Assembly (NCBI RefSeq): GCF_042932805.1
Contig: NZ_CP170633.1
Coordinates: 744,001-808,000, forward strand
DNA: 64,000 nt
DNA from: Ascidiaceihabitans sp029251465
GTDB lineage: Bacteria > Pseudomonadota > Alphaproteobacteria > Rhodobacterales > Rhodobacteraceae
Reading direction: 5' to 3'
Part shown: piece after piece, positions 9,219 through 17,712 of the stretch
How positions within the stretch are numbered: the first letter of the stretch is position 1
Layout of the letters: each line of letters starts with the position of its first letter
Translations under genes and position numbers: made by a program
Notes under the pieces: generated by a model
Database searches by the model: none
What the model saw: only the letters and a program-made list of their open reading frames with translations
Told to the model about the DNA's origin: nothing

Positions 9219-9752
9219 GTGAGCGACGCGCGCGTTGTGTTCGCGGGATGGGCGCTTTTGAGAGGTGGTTTAAAATTGAAGCATAAGGCGATTGATTTGG
9301 CCTCAGAGGTCAAACGCGCAGTTTTGCCTGACGGAATGAATGGTTTTTTGTTCCCAATGTATGAAGCAATTTGGAACGCAATTCATTCGATTGAAGATCG
9401 ATGGGGCGATGAACTTGAAGACAAAGGGCAACTGTCCGTGAGTTTTGATGCTCTCAAACGCGAAGTTGCTGTCGTTGATTATGGCGTGGGGTTTGATGAG
9501 GGGAATCTGTCCGCCTTCCTAACCCCTTTGACTGGCAACAAGTATGATCGTGGCGGAAAAGGCTTTGGCCGCTTCATGGCATTTAAGGTCTACAGCAAGG
9601 TTTTTTATTCCTCAGGTCAGGCGCAGGCGGATGGTGTGATGACAAAGGGTTGTTACAAATATGACCCTTTTTCAGATGAAGACAACTTGGTTAGCGTCAA
9701 TGAAGCCGCTGGGGTGGGTGCTCACCGTTATGACGCTGGCGTAACTGCGTGA
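9219..9752 (+). pseudogene. N-terminal part of a GHKL-type ATPase, cut by an IS
   Basis: 177 codons with the Bergerat ATP-binding motifs of GHKL ATPases (Hsp90/MutL/histidine kinase fold): N box EAIWNAIHSIED (49-60), G1 box VVDYGVGF (85-92) and G2 box GGKGFGRFMAFKV (112-124). Proteins of this kind are usually several hundred residues, so most of the C-terminus is gone. The stop codon TGA 9750-9752 is the first three bases of the IS. A TTG at 9276 (LKHKAIDL) is an alternative start. The region is more AT-rich than the flanks. Confidence 0.65.
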
Positions 9753-9767
9753 GGTGCCCCTAGTTTC

Positions 9768-10679
9768 CTAGACGCCCGCCTTGTTCATTTTTCTTTGTTC
9801 TGTTTCATAGTCAACTGGCGACAGCATGCCGTTGTTGGTGTGCTTGCGGGTCGGGTTGTAGAACATCTCGATGTAGTCGAACACGTCCTGCCTTGCAGCA
9901 TCGCGTGTGACATATGTCCGCCGCCTGACGCGTTCCCGTTTCAAAAGCTGGAAGAAGCTTTCAGCCACCGCATTGTCATGGCAGTTCCCACGTCTGCTCA
10001 TGCTGGCATCCAGATTGTGTTTGTCCAGGAACGATTGCCACTCTTTGCCCGTGAACTGCGATCCTTGATCAGAATGGATCATCACCTTGGTCTTTGGTTT
10101 GCGCCGCCAAACAGCAGCTAACAGTGCTTGCAAAGCAAGATCAGTTGTCATGCGCGACTGCATTGACCAGCCAACGACACGCCGCGAGAACAGATCAATG
10201 ACCACAGCGAGATACGACCAGCCCTCATGCGTTCTGATGTAGGTAATGTCTGTCACCCATACCGTATCGGGCGCATCAACTTCGAAATGACGGTCCAAGG
10301 TGTTGTCGGCAACAACAGCAGGCTTGCCGCCATAGCGCCCTGGACGGCGTCTGTAGTCAATCTGTGCCGAGATGCCTGCTAAGCTGGTCAAACGTGCAAC
10401 ACGGTTCTCTGAGCAGGTCTCGCCTTGATCCAAAAGATCATCGTGCAGTTTGCGGTAGCCGTAGACCTTGCCGCTGTCCGTCCATGCCTGTTGCAGCAGA
10501 TCAGTTTGCCGAGCGTCTTCAAGCGCACGCTGGCTCAACGGTTCTTTAACCCATGCGTAAAAGCCACTGAAATGCACCATCAGCACACGACACATTGACC
10601 GCACCGAAAACTCCGCCCGATGAGCCTCAATAAATGCGTACTTCACTGAGACTCTCGCGCGAAGTTCCCTCTCGTGCAT
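9768..10679 (-). CDS. IS3-family transposase OrfB (integrase core)
   Basis: 303 aa with the HTH_21 region (KVYGYRKLHDDLLDQG) and an rve integrase core. The DDE triad is visible: D in VWVTDITYIRTHEGW, D in MIHSDQGSQFTGKEW and E in CHDNAVAESFFQLLK. It catalyses strand transfer of the element. The ATG at 10679 lies inside orfA in the +1 frame relative to it, which is not the usual -1 arrangement of this family. Confidence 0.85.
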   Translation of the reverse strand: MHERELRARVSVKYAFIEAHRAEFSVRSMCRVLMVHFSGFYAWVKEPLSQRALEDARQTDLLQQAWTDSGKVYGYRKLHDDLLDQGETCSENRVARLTSLAGISAQIDYRRRPGRYGGKPAVVADNTLDRHFEVDAPDTVWVTDITYIRTHEGWSYLAVVIDLFSRRVVGWSMQSRMTTDLALQALLAAVWRRKPKTKVMIHSDQGSQFTGKEWQSFLDKHNLDASMSRRGNCHDNAVAESFFQLLKRERVRRRTYVTRDAARQDVFDYIEMFYNPTRKHTNNGMLSPVDYETEQRKMNKAGV

Positions 10680-10965
10680 TGCTGCGCAATACCCTGCCGG
10701 GCAGCGCGACGGTCGCCTTTTTTAAGATGGTGCGTTCCTCGGTCACCCGGGCCAGTTCGCGCTTCAACCGTCTTATCTCAGCAGCCTGTTCCGCAACCTC
10801 AGATCGGGCGCGTGGTGACTTCGCAAACTGCGCCTTCCAAGTGTACAAGGATTTGGTGCTGATACCCAACCGCTCGACCACTTCGCTGACAGCGTAACCA
10901 CGCTCAACAACCTGCGCCACGGCGTCCTGTTTGAACTCGTCTGTAAATCGTATTCCCTTGTTCAT
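10627..10965 (-). CDS. IS3-family transposase OrfA (HTH)
   Basis: 112 aa starting MNKGIRFTDEFKQDAVAQ with a Tnp_8-type helix-turn-helix (VSEVVERLGISTKSLYTWK) and a leucine-zipper-like stretch (AAEIRRLKRELARVTEER). After ILKKAT the frame drifts from family sequence. An A6G run at the ILKKA codons is the usual -1 slippage site, but slipping there leads to NFARESQ and a stop rather than into orfB, so an indel may have broken the fusion. Confidence 0.75.
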   Translation of the reverse strand: MNKGIRFTDEFKQDAVAQVVERGYAVSEVVERLGISTKSLYTWKAQFAKSPRARSEVAEQAAEIRRLKRELARVTEERTILKKATVALPGRVLRSNAREGTSRESLSEVRIY

Positions 10966-11027
10966 AACCGTCTCTCCTTGGTTCCAAAATTACCAAGCAA
11001 AGCGTCTACAATACTAGGGGCACCTCA

Positions 11028-11431
11028 CTCAGAGCCGCCATCCGGTGATGCAGCGACGGACGGTCATCTGATGTTCTCAGACCTGCCGTTGGACAAATTC
11101 GCGGTGACCTATGCCAAGTTATTCAAAATATTGATGTTTGCGGGATCAAAGCCAAGAAAGCGTGCCATTCCGGTTCAGAAGGCCGTCGTTCCAGATTTTT
11201 CGACGAGTGTTCGCTTTGAGCCCATTTCGACCGATGCTGCATCCAGTATGAATGGCCGCTATGCAGAAAGCTGACTTCGAAATTCATCAGGCTGTTCTAT
11301 CTATGTCCAGTATTGGTTGAACACAATATTGCGCTACACAGATTGCGACGAAAGCGAGCTGCGCGGTACAATAGAATTTCTAAAGTCCAACGAGTTCCAT
11401 TCTGAGTGCAAAACTATTCTTACCTGACATC
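11028..11431 (+). other. IS right flank: decayed coding fragment
   Basis: After the IS a plus-strand frame runs to a stop at 11274 (TDGHLMFSDLPLDKFAV ... NGRYAES), then stays open in the same frame to about 11430 (SSGCSIYVQYWLNT ... HSECKTILT). This could be one old gene broken by a TGA, possibly part of the IS-cut gene, but I recognise no domain and cannot link it firmly to the GHKL fragment. Confidence 0.35.
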
Positions 11432-12495
11432 TTATGGTTCGCTTGAAACTTTGGACAAAAACTGGGGTTTCGTGATGCCAAAGGTGCGTTCGAACGCCCT
11501 TTTTTCCGTATCCCCTAGCCCAAGATTTTCAAAGTATTTTAGCGCCTCTACCGCTGAACGACCTTTAGTTAGCCTCCAAAGTAACAGAGCCAACGCGTCA
11601 TAATCTTCGTTGAAGAAACGCTCTTTCTTGATTAGCTCCTTCAAGTCAGACAAACTGATAACTGAGCCTTTCTCCAGAGATGACTGTACAATCTCTGGTC
11701 CTTCTATCAATTCAAGAGCAATAGCTTGGGCAATGGCTTCGATAAGCCACCTCTCGCCACGAATCCTACGCAGCGGGAGCCCGTCTCGCATTTCTGCACC
11801 AGAAAGTTGGTATTGGATATTGTGAGCGGATTCATGTGCAATGAGTATGCGAATGCCTTTTGCGGGAAGTCGAGAAGGACTTGAATTTCTATCAAATGAA
11901 GCTCCGCATACAATAATTAGTTCAGGTGACATAGCTCCTGTGAATTGCATTCCTTGGCAAAGAGATGACCAGCGGCGTCTTATTTTTGCTTTTGAAATTT
12001 TTTTGTTGAAAGCCAAGAAGCTGCGTTCAGTCAATTCTGAGGTGTCGTTAGAAAAGAAAAATTCAATTGGGAGAGGTAACTTCAGACCAACCAATTTGAG
12101 TAGATCCGAAATTGTTTGATCAAAGGCGCTTCTGGTGAGAGCCGCAGTTCCTACATTGAGATTTGAACCCAGTTCCGCATTTGCCACCCCATTAACAGAG
12201 GGAAAGAACCTATCCAAAGTTCGATCAATTTCTGCCAACGTACGGCACAACACAACCGCATTTCCCCGGTTAACAGATGGTACTTCTGCGAAGGCGTCCT
12301 GTTTTCGAAGTAAGTCGACCGCATTTTTCGTCTTCGTTCCGAATAAACCGTCGACTGGCCCCGCATCCAAACCAAGAGCATTAATTGATTTTGAAGACAT
12401 CTTACAGATTCCTTAATGGGATCAGCCCGTACGTCTGATGAAAAAGAAATCATACTTGCAAGAAGGACAGAAATAATCGCTTTTATTTTCAACAT
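11432..12495 (-). pseudogene. Secreted zinc metallopeptidase with PG-binding domain, frameshifted
   Basis: Two frames join. The first (from 12495) encodes a signal peptide MLKIKAIISVLLASMISF ending VRA, then DPIKESVRCLQNQL. The second (open to 11432) continues NALGLDAGPVDGLFG, which completes a peptidoglycan-binding-like motif, and then carries AHESAHNIQYQ (HExxH, H189/H193 of the 322-codon frame) with a downstream Glu in WLIEAIAQ, a gluzincin-type zinc site. The frames differ by one base at about 12380-12384, where TTAATG would need to be TTAAATG. So this is either a pseudogene by loss of one A or a sequence error. The intact protein would be a periplasmic peptidase-like protein. Confidence 0.65.
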
Positions 12496-12811
12496 ACGAA
12501 CTTGCCCATTGTCGTGTTCTACCTAGTAAACTTACTAAGCTTACGCAGAAACATAAGAACCAATTTTTGAGCCCATGCAACGATTTAGTCTGTAAATGTT
12601 CTCTGACCAAAATTCATGGACATTCTGAATGAGGAAGTCCGTTGGGAACCTTACACCGGTAAGTTCGGGTTCATTGCTATCATCTGGCAGTTTTAGTCAG
12701 TTTCCCCCACTTTCGCAAAAAGCGCGTTTAAGTGCAAAAATGCTGTATAGTGAAATTGGAAAAGCAATCATTGGCGTAACCGCAGCGAAAGTTTGTTTTG
12801 TCCGGAGGATG

Positions 12812-12946
12812 TGTGAAAACTATGGACGTCCAACAATATTCGCTCAAACCTCCCGTTAGCTGCGCTCTGTCGCGCTTTTGATTGAACTTTTACTCAAGCT
12901 TTCAAAGCGAACGAGGCGAGAGAGATCACGGGGTGGAGTTTTCACA
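12812..12946. repeat. Possible MITE or IS relic
   Basis: TGTGAAAACT at 12812-12821 is matched by its exact complement AGTTTTCACA at 12937-12946, 115 bp apart. Similar GTGTGAAAACT-type termini occur on several transposon families. There is no transposase inside, so if real it is a non-autonomous or decayed element. Confidence 0.3.
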
Positions 12947-13300
12947 TAGCCTCTCCGCATAGCGGACCTTTCGCGCCAATTTTGCGCCGTTGAACCCGAC
13001 CTAAACAGTCAGATGACTGCTCCGAGCCCCATAATGCAGATTACGCGCGGACATCTACACGTTCCTCAAACAATTGAGTGATGTTAGGGCGGGCTATGCG
13101 GGCTGAGCTACCGATCTGGTTTTGCCGTTAAATAGCAAGTCTGATCGGGAACGCGACTGCCAACCCCTATTTGTGTTTTAGCGGTGTGTCGATGACGGTT
13201 GGCCTCTTGGTGGTGTTGGTTTCGCTTGAAATGATGGTGCAGAACGCAGAGCGCCAGCGGCTCCTATACCTCGCGAAACCCCACAAAAATGAAAGGCATA

Positions 13301-13363
13301 TCTTGCCAGCCAGCACCGTGCTAGCGTGCGAGTCTGGCAACCAATTCCGGTAGGCTAGTAAAC
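13301..13363 (+). repeat. 63-bp direct repeat, copy A
   Basis: Copy A and copy B (14098-14160) are colinear, ungapped 63-bp sequences with only a handful of mismatches and a common core gccagcaccgtgctagcg. They bracket the pentapeptide-repeat gene 13386-14021. The core TTGCCAG...CTGGCAA could form a hairpin in copy A. Confidence 0.65.
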
Positions 13364-13385
13364 GCCGACTTAAGGAATTGTAACT

Positions 13386-14021
13386 TTGAACGTCATAACT
13401 CTCGCTAAATCCACGTGCAAAATGGCTATTGCGGCATTTGTGTTCTTTCTCTCCGCAGCCGTAAGCGCAGACACCACCTGTTTAGACCCCGCAGGACGGG
13501 GTGTAGATTGGAGCAATTGCGTTATTCTCAGGAACCAGACCAACGCGGACCTGAGACAAGCGAACCTGACCGGCGCGGACCTGTACGAGGCGAACCTGAC
13601 CGGCGCTGACCTGACCCACGCGACCCTAGAAGGCGCGGACCTGGCGGGCGCGACCCTGCACCGTGCGGACCTGACATTAGCGGACCTGTTTGGCGCGACC
13701 CTGCACAGTGCGGATCTGACCGGCGCGACCCTGACATTAGCTAACCTTGCCGGCGCGATCATGGAAGGCGCTGACCTTACCGGCGCGGACCTGACCGGCG
13801 CGTTCCTGGATGGCGCGGACCTGACCGACGCGATCCTGCGCCGTGCGGATCTGACCGGCGCGACCCTGACATTAGCTAACCTTGCCGGCGCGATCATGGA
13901 AGGCGCTGACCTTACCGGCGCTGACCTGACCGGCGCGATCCTGGATGGCGTGCCTCTATCCGGCGCAACATTCCCGGATGGCCGTGTATGCGCCGCGAAT
14001 TCCATCGGAGATTGCAAATAA
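13386..14021 (+). CDS. Secreted pentapeptide-repeat protein
   Basis: 211 aa from TTG 13386 with AAGGA 8 nt upstream. A signal peptide (KMAIAAFVFFLSAAVSA) is followed by about 27 A(D/N)LxG-type pentapeptides (ANLTGADLYEANLTGADLTH and so on), predicting a right-handed quadrilateral beta-helix. Two cysteines lie near each end (C33, C45; C201, C210), possibly capping disulfides. The DNA contains an internal 135-bp duplication (13708 and 13843). Some pentapeptide proteins mimic DNA, but this one is exported, so that role is unlikely. It faces a second pentapeptide gene on the opposite strand. Function unknown. Confidence 0.75.
   Translation: MNVITLAKSTCKMAIAAFVFFLSAAVSADTTCLDPAGRGVDWSNCVILRNQTNADLRQANLTGADLYEANLTGADLTHATLEGADLAGATLHRADLTLADLFGATLHSADLTGATLTLANLAGAIMEGADLTGADLTGAFLDGADLTDAILRRADLTGATLTLANLAGAIMEGADLTGADLTGAILDGVPLSGATFPDGRVCAANSIGDCK
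13708..13948 (+). repeat. Internal 135-bp tandem duplication in the pentapeptide gene
   Basis: The stretch starting at 13708 recurs at 13843, exactly 135 nt (45 codons, nine pentapeptides) later, nearly identical for about 105 nt with only isolated substitutions. This means the repeat coil was lengthened recently by slippage or unequal crossing over. Confidence 0.7.
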
Positions 14022-14365
14022 CCTTGGTCTGAGGTGGATGACATTGACTATGCCGATGTGTCAGTTGGCACCTAAGCATTAACAAAAAAACAGCACATCT
14101 TGTCAGCCAGCACCGTGCTAGCGTGAGAGTCTGTCAACCAATTCCGGTAGGTTGGTTAACACATGGGCAGGTTTCGGACCTTTGTTTCGGGCGCGCACCG
14201 AGGTCAGCTCTGTGCGCGCCAAATCCGGCATCTGTATTACATCTTGTCGCAGGAACAAACACGTCTCAATCGCCAGTTACCCGGCACAAGGTTTTCGGGA
14301 AAGGTCGCTGACGTCTACCCTTCGTGCTTTTGACCACAGCATCGCGCTAAGGCATCAGGTCATCT
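14022..14365. other. Region between convergent pentapeptide genes
   Basis: Contains the second 63-bp repeat (14098-14160). The remainder up to 14365 has no supported gene and no clear terminator. Confidence 0.4.
14098..14160 (+). repeat. 63-bp direct repeat, copy B
   Basis: Second copy of the repeat at 13301-13363, same orientation, shortly after the pentapeptide gene stop. The spacing from the repeat to the gene on one side and to the convergent gene on the other suggests a duplicated promoter or insertion-border sequence. Confidence 0.65.
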
Positions 14366-15289
14366 CTAATCGCACGAACCTATGGACGGCGAGACACACC
14401 TTCTGCCGTTCACGGTCACGTTGATCAGGATCGCGTCGGTCAGGTTCACGTTGGTCAGGTCCGCGCTGCTCAGAAACGCGCCGGTCAGGTCCGCGCGTCT
14501 CAGGTTCGCGTGGGTCAGGTTCGTGCCGATCAAGCCCGCGCCATCCAAGATCGCGCCATCCAAGTCCGCGCCGGTCAGGTTCGCGCCCGCCAGGTCCGCG
14601 CCAGTCAGGTCCGCTTGTCTCAGGTTCGCGCCGGTCAGGTTCGCGTTGATCAGGGTCGCGTTGGTCAGGTCCGCGCCGGTAAGGTCCGCGCGGGTCAGGA
14701 TCGCGCCCGTCAGGTCCGCGCCCGTCAGGTTCCCGGTTAGGCCCGCGTGGGTCAGGATCGCGTTGCGCAGGTTCGCGCCGCTCAGGTCAGCGACGGACAG
14801 GGTCGCGCGGCTCAGGACCAAGCCGCGCAGGTCCAATCCGCTCAGGTCCGCGTCGCTCAGGTTCGCGCCGGTCAGGTTCACGCCCGTCAGGACCACGTCG
14901 CTCAGGTTCACGTTGCGCAGGTCCGCGTTGGTCTGGTTCGTGTTGGTTAAGTCCGCGCCGGACAGCTCCGCGTTGGTCAGGATCGCGCCGCTCAGGTCCG
15001 CGCCGCTCAGGTCCGCGTTGATCAGGCTCGCGCTGCTCAGGTTCGCGCCGGTCAGGTTAGCGCCGGTCAGGGTCGCGCCTTCTAGGGTCGCGTGGGTCAG
15101 GTCCGCGTTGGTCAGGTTAGCGCCGGTCAGGTTCGCCTCGTACAGGTCCGCGTGGGGCAGGGGCGCGTTGGTCAGGTCACAACCTGACGAATCTGCATAG
15201 GCTTTCGGCCATTCGTCGCAGGCAGCTATCGCCGGTAGGGCAAGGGTCAGAGACAGCATGGTCGCGGTGATGAATGTAAGTGGTTTCAA
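14366..15289 (-). CDS. Secreted pentapeptide-repeat protein (second)
   Basis: About 307 aa from TTG 15289, chosen because GGAGCC lies 6-7 nt upstream and it yields the signal peptide LKPLTFITATMLSLTLALPAIA; the frame extends upstream to 15430 without a better start. The mature part has about 45 A(D/N)Lxx units, longer than the neighbour's, with C-terminal RRCVSPSIGSCD matching the neighbour's GRVCAANSIGDCK. The shared tail shows the two are paralogues. The opposite-strand frame of Arg/Ser-rich repeats is only the antisense shadow. Function unknown. Confidence 0.75.
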   Translation of the reverse strand: MKPLTFITATMLSLTLALPAIAACDEWPKAYADSSGCDLTNAPLPHADLYEANLTGANLTNADLTHATLEGATLTGANLTGANLSSASLINADLSGADLSGAILTNAELSGADLTNTNQTNADLRNVNLSDVVLTGVNLTGANLSDADLSGLDLRGLVLSRATLSVADLSGANLRNAILTHAGLTGNLTGADLTGAILTRADLTGADLTNATLINANLTGANLRQADLTGADLAGANLTGADLDGAILDGAGLIGTNLTHANLRRADLTGAFLSSADLTNVNLTDAILINVTVNGRRCVSPSIGSCD

Positions 15290-15923
15290 AAAAGGCTCCA
15301 GTTCAAATCTTAAGTCGTGTTGCGATTCGCCTATAGGGTGTCCCGACCGAAGGGTTACCGGCACCGATGCGTGCCTTATGATCAATCGATGCGGTTGGCC
15401 AAGGGCGCCAAATGCTTGCACCTGCTCCATTTTTCAAATGTACGCAGGGTGTTGCAATTACGCTATGGCGCTTAGGTGGATTAGGCAAGGACGTCGTGAC
15501 GCTGGATAAGAGCGCCCTCATGCAGGTCAGTTGGCAGACTGTTTTCAACGAACCGAAGGGCGCAGCATTCTCGCCTTCTGCTTGCATCTTTCACGCAGTG
15601 ACGAGACGAACGCGCGCGCCTTTGATCGCTGTGCACAACGGACCGCTTTGGGCAGCGAGCGGTCTTTACCAAAATTGCGCGGAACGGCGGCTTTGTCCCG
15701 CAGAGCCGAAATAGCTCTCAACAAAACCAACGGCAGCTTTGAGTCAGCTGGGAGGGTAGCCTTTTGAAAGGGTCGGAAGTATTTTTACCACTTGGTCAAA
15801 TTTGAATAAGGTTAAATATGTCGAACTTATCTTCGGCAACTTTCGTGATCTGCTGGAGAAGGGACTCACCATCGCGGAAGGTGTCTGACGTCAGCGCTTA
15901 TGGGTCCAAATAGGTATATTTGA
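15290..15923. other. Intergenic region left of the second IS
   Basis: No supported gene. Overlapping short frames on both strands around 15412-15767 show no family likeness and resemble eroded coding sequence. Bases 15780-15923 are AT-rich and border the IS. Confidence 0.4.
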
Positions 15924-15967
15924 TAAGAGAGAGTTGTTGGCTCATCGTAACCACTGAGGAGTGGGAC

Positions 15968-16342
15968 ATGAGACAGACAACTGGAACACGCAAAAGCCCT
16001 GGCGAGAAGATCGTCAAAGACATCAAGCGGGCCACGCGCAAGCATTATTCATCCGAAGAGAAGATCAGGATCGTCCTGGACGGTCTGCGTGGAGAAGACA
16101 GCATCGCCGAACTGTGCCGCCGTGAAGGCATATCACAGGGCATCTATTACAAATGGTCCAAGGACTTCATGGAGGCTGGCAAACGGCGGCTAGCTGGCGA
16201 TACGGCACGTGCTGCAAACACAGATGAGGTTAAGGACCTGCGCCGCGAAGCCCGTGATCTGAAGGAAGTGGTGGCTGAACAGACGCTGGAACTGCGTCTT
16301 CTCAAAAAAAGCATGTTCGACGGTGGGGGCGACCCCGAATGA
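15968..16342 (+). CDS. IS3-family transposase OrfA
   Basis: 124 aa from ATG 15968, preceded by GAGGAGTGGGAC. It has a Tnp_8 helix-turn-helix (YSSEEKIRIVLDGLRGE ... CRREGISQGIYYKW) and a C-terminal heptad-rich helix (DLRREARDLKEVVAEQ). It binds the IS ends. Its stop overlaps the OrfB start as ATGA, so OrfB is made by coupling rather than frameshifting. Confidence 0.85.
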   Translation: MRQTTGTRKSPGEKIVKDIKRATRKHYSSEEKIRIVLDGLRGEDSIAELCRREGISQGIYYKWSKDFMEAGKRRLAGDTARAANTDEVKDLRREARDLKEVVAEQTLELRLLKKSMFDGGGDPE

Positions 16343-17319
16343 GATACCCTGCATCTGAGAAACTAGAGATCATCCGGTTGGTCGAAGAAAGCCACCTGTC
16401 AGCCCGCCTGACGCTCGCCAAGCTCGGTATCCCCCGCACCACATTCTACCGTTGGTATGATCGCTACCTCCAGCGTGGTGAGGCTGGGCTGCAGGACCAG
16501 TCTCCCAGGCCCAAGCACGTCTGGAACCGCATCCCTGACGACGTGCGTCGCAAGGTGGTCAAACTGGCGTTGAAGGAGACAGAGTTGTCACCGCGAGAAC
16601 TGGCGGTGACGTTCACAGATACAGAAAGCTACTTTGTATCAGAGGCTTCAACGTATCGGATCTTGAAGGCGCACGATCTGATCACCAGTCCTGCCTTCAT
16701 TGTGATCAAGGCCGCCAGTGAGTTCAAAGACAAAACGACGGCCATCAATCAGCTGTGGCAGACCGACTTCACCTATCTGAAGATCATCGGTTGGGGCTGG
16801 TTCTATCTCAGCACGATCCTGGACGACTACAGCCGTTACATCATCGCGTGGAAGCTTTGCACCAATATGCGGACCCGCGACGTCACTGACACGTTGGATC
16901 TGGCTTTAGCAGCGTCGGGATGTGACCAAGTTCATGTCGTCCACAAGCCGCGACTGCTCAGCGACAACGGCTCCAGCTACGTCTCGGGGGAACTGGCCGA
17001 ATGGTTGCAGAATAAAGGTATGAAGCACTCGCGCGGTGCGCCGTATCATCCGCAAACCCAGGGCAAGATCGAGCGTTGGCATCAGACTTTGAAGAACCGC
17101 ATCTTGCTGGAAAACTACTTCCTACCCGGTGATCTCGAAGCCCAGATTGAAGCCTTCGTCGATCACTACAATCATCGGCGCTTCCACGAGAGCCTGAGCA
17201 ACGTCACACCGTCTGATGTCTACTTCGGACGGTACAAAGCCATTCTACAGCAACGAGAAAGGATCAAACATAAGACGCTCGAAACGCGACGCTTGCATCA
17301 CAGACAACGCGCCGCATAA
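16339..17319 (+). CDS. IS3-family transposase OrfB (integrase core)
   Basis: 326 aa. An N-terminal helix-turn-helix (LAKLGIPRTTFYRWYDRY) is followed by an rve catalytic domain with the triad D in QLWQTDFTYLKI, D in RLLSDNGSSYVSGE and E in QTQGKIERWHQTLKN. It looks complete and is coupled to OrfA by ATGA. It catalyses transposition of this element. Confidence 0.85.
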   Translation: MRYPASEKLEIIRLVEESHLSARLTLAKLGIPRTTFYRWYDRYLQRGEAGLQDQSPRPKHVWNRIPDDVRRKVVKLALKETELSPRELAVTFTDTESYFVSEASTYRILKAHDLITSPAFIVIKAASEFKDKTTAINQLWQTDFTYLKIIGWGWFYLSTILDDYSRYIIAWKLCTNMRTRDVTDTLDLALAASGCDQVHVVHKPRLLSDNGSSYVSGELAEWLQNKGMKHSRGAPYHPQTQGKIERWHQTLKNRILLENYFLPGDLEAQIEAFVDHYNHRRFHESLSNVTPSDVYFGRYKAILQQRERIKHKTLETRRLHHRQRAA

Positions 17320-17353
17320 TCAAACCAACCAGATGAGCCAAACTCTGTCTTAG

Positions 17354-17695
17354 CTTAAGCTGCCATTGGTTCCAAAAACCCTGACGACGGACAATGCCGT
17401 TGACCCGGCAACCGAGATTGTCCTCAGCCACGACCTGTCTGCCTGGGAAGGCGAACACTTCTTTGCCGTTCCAAAAGACGTCCCCGGTGAGGAAATGACC
17501 ACCCTTTCGGGCGATTTCATAACTCGAGTGTTTGAAGGGCCATACCGCCACGCCAAGAATTTTGAACACGATATGCGAGTCGCCGCAAAGGCAATTGGAA
17601 AGACCGCCAAGGATGTGTTCTTTTTCTATACGACTTGCCCAAGATGCGCCAAAGCCTATGGTGAGAAATACATGGTTGGGGTCGCCCAAGTCTGA
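17354..17695 (+). pseudogene. C-terminal fragment of a CxxC protein, cut by the IS
   Basis: The frame is open from the IS border to TGA 17695: KLPLVPKTLTTDNAVDPATE ... WEGEHFFAV ... TRVFEGPYRHAKNF ... VFFFYTTCPRCAKAYGEKYM. It reads like the end of a conserved small cytosolic protein with a CPRCAKAYG zinc or redox knuckle; the N-terminus is missing and not found left of the IS. I do not recall a named function. Confidence 0.55.
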
Positions 17696-17712
17696 AGCGC
17701 CGCGCGCGGATA

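Larger units (their letters stand above)
9750..11027 (-). mobile_element. IS3-family insertion sequence
   Basis: Terminal inverted repeats TGAGGTGCCCCTAGT at 9750-9764 and its complement at 11013-11027, each followed by TAGACG four bases further in, bound a 1278-bp element carrying two transposase frames on the minus strand. No matching short duplication is visible at the ends (flanks tgcg and ctca), so one side may have been deleted or rearranged after insertion. It interrupts the GHKL ATPase gene. Confidence 0.85.
12496..13385. other. AT-rich intergenic region with relic elements
   Basis: No convincing gene. It contains an inverted-repeat pair at 12812-12946 and the first 63-bp repeat at 13301-13363. 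Short frames (for example 12629-12859 on plus) match no family I know. Confidence 0.4.
15924..17352 (+). mobile_element. IS3-family insertion sequence (second, apparently intact)
   Basis: TAAGAGAGAGTT at 15924-15935 faces its imperfect complement aactctgtctta at 17341-17352, and TTGGCTCATC at 15937-15946 is matched by gatgagccaa at 17332-17341. They bound an orfA-orfB pair. The exact ends and a target duplication could not be fixed. The right end cuts the N-terminus off the next coding fragment. Confidence 0.75.

Noticed and set aside
11028..11431. Right IS flank as the C-terminus of the GHKL ATPase
   Set aside because: No target duplication, no recognisable C-terminal domain, and joining in frame needs a 4-bp duplication that does not match.
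13708..13948. CRISPR array
   Set aside because: Repeats are coding pentapeptides without unique spacers of constant length; no cas genes are present.
13301..14160. 63-bp repeats as integron attC sites of a gene cassette
   Set aside because: No GTTRRRY/RYYYAAC core sites in the right places and no integron integrase in the window.
14382..15200. A long plus-strand frame of repeated Arg/Ser/Ala/Pro-rich units
   Set aside because: It is the exact antisense of the pentapeptide-repeat gene on the minus strand; the periodicity comes from the repeat DNA.
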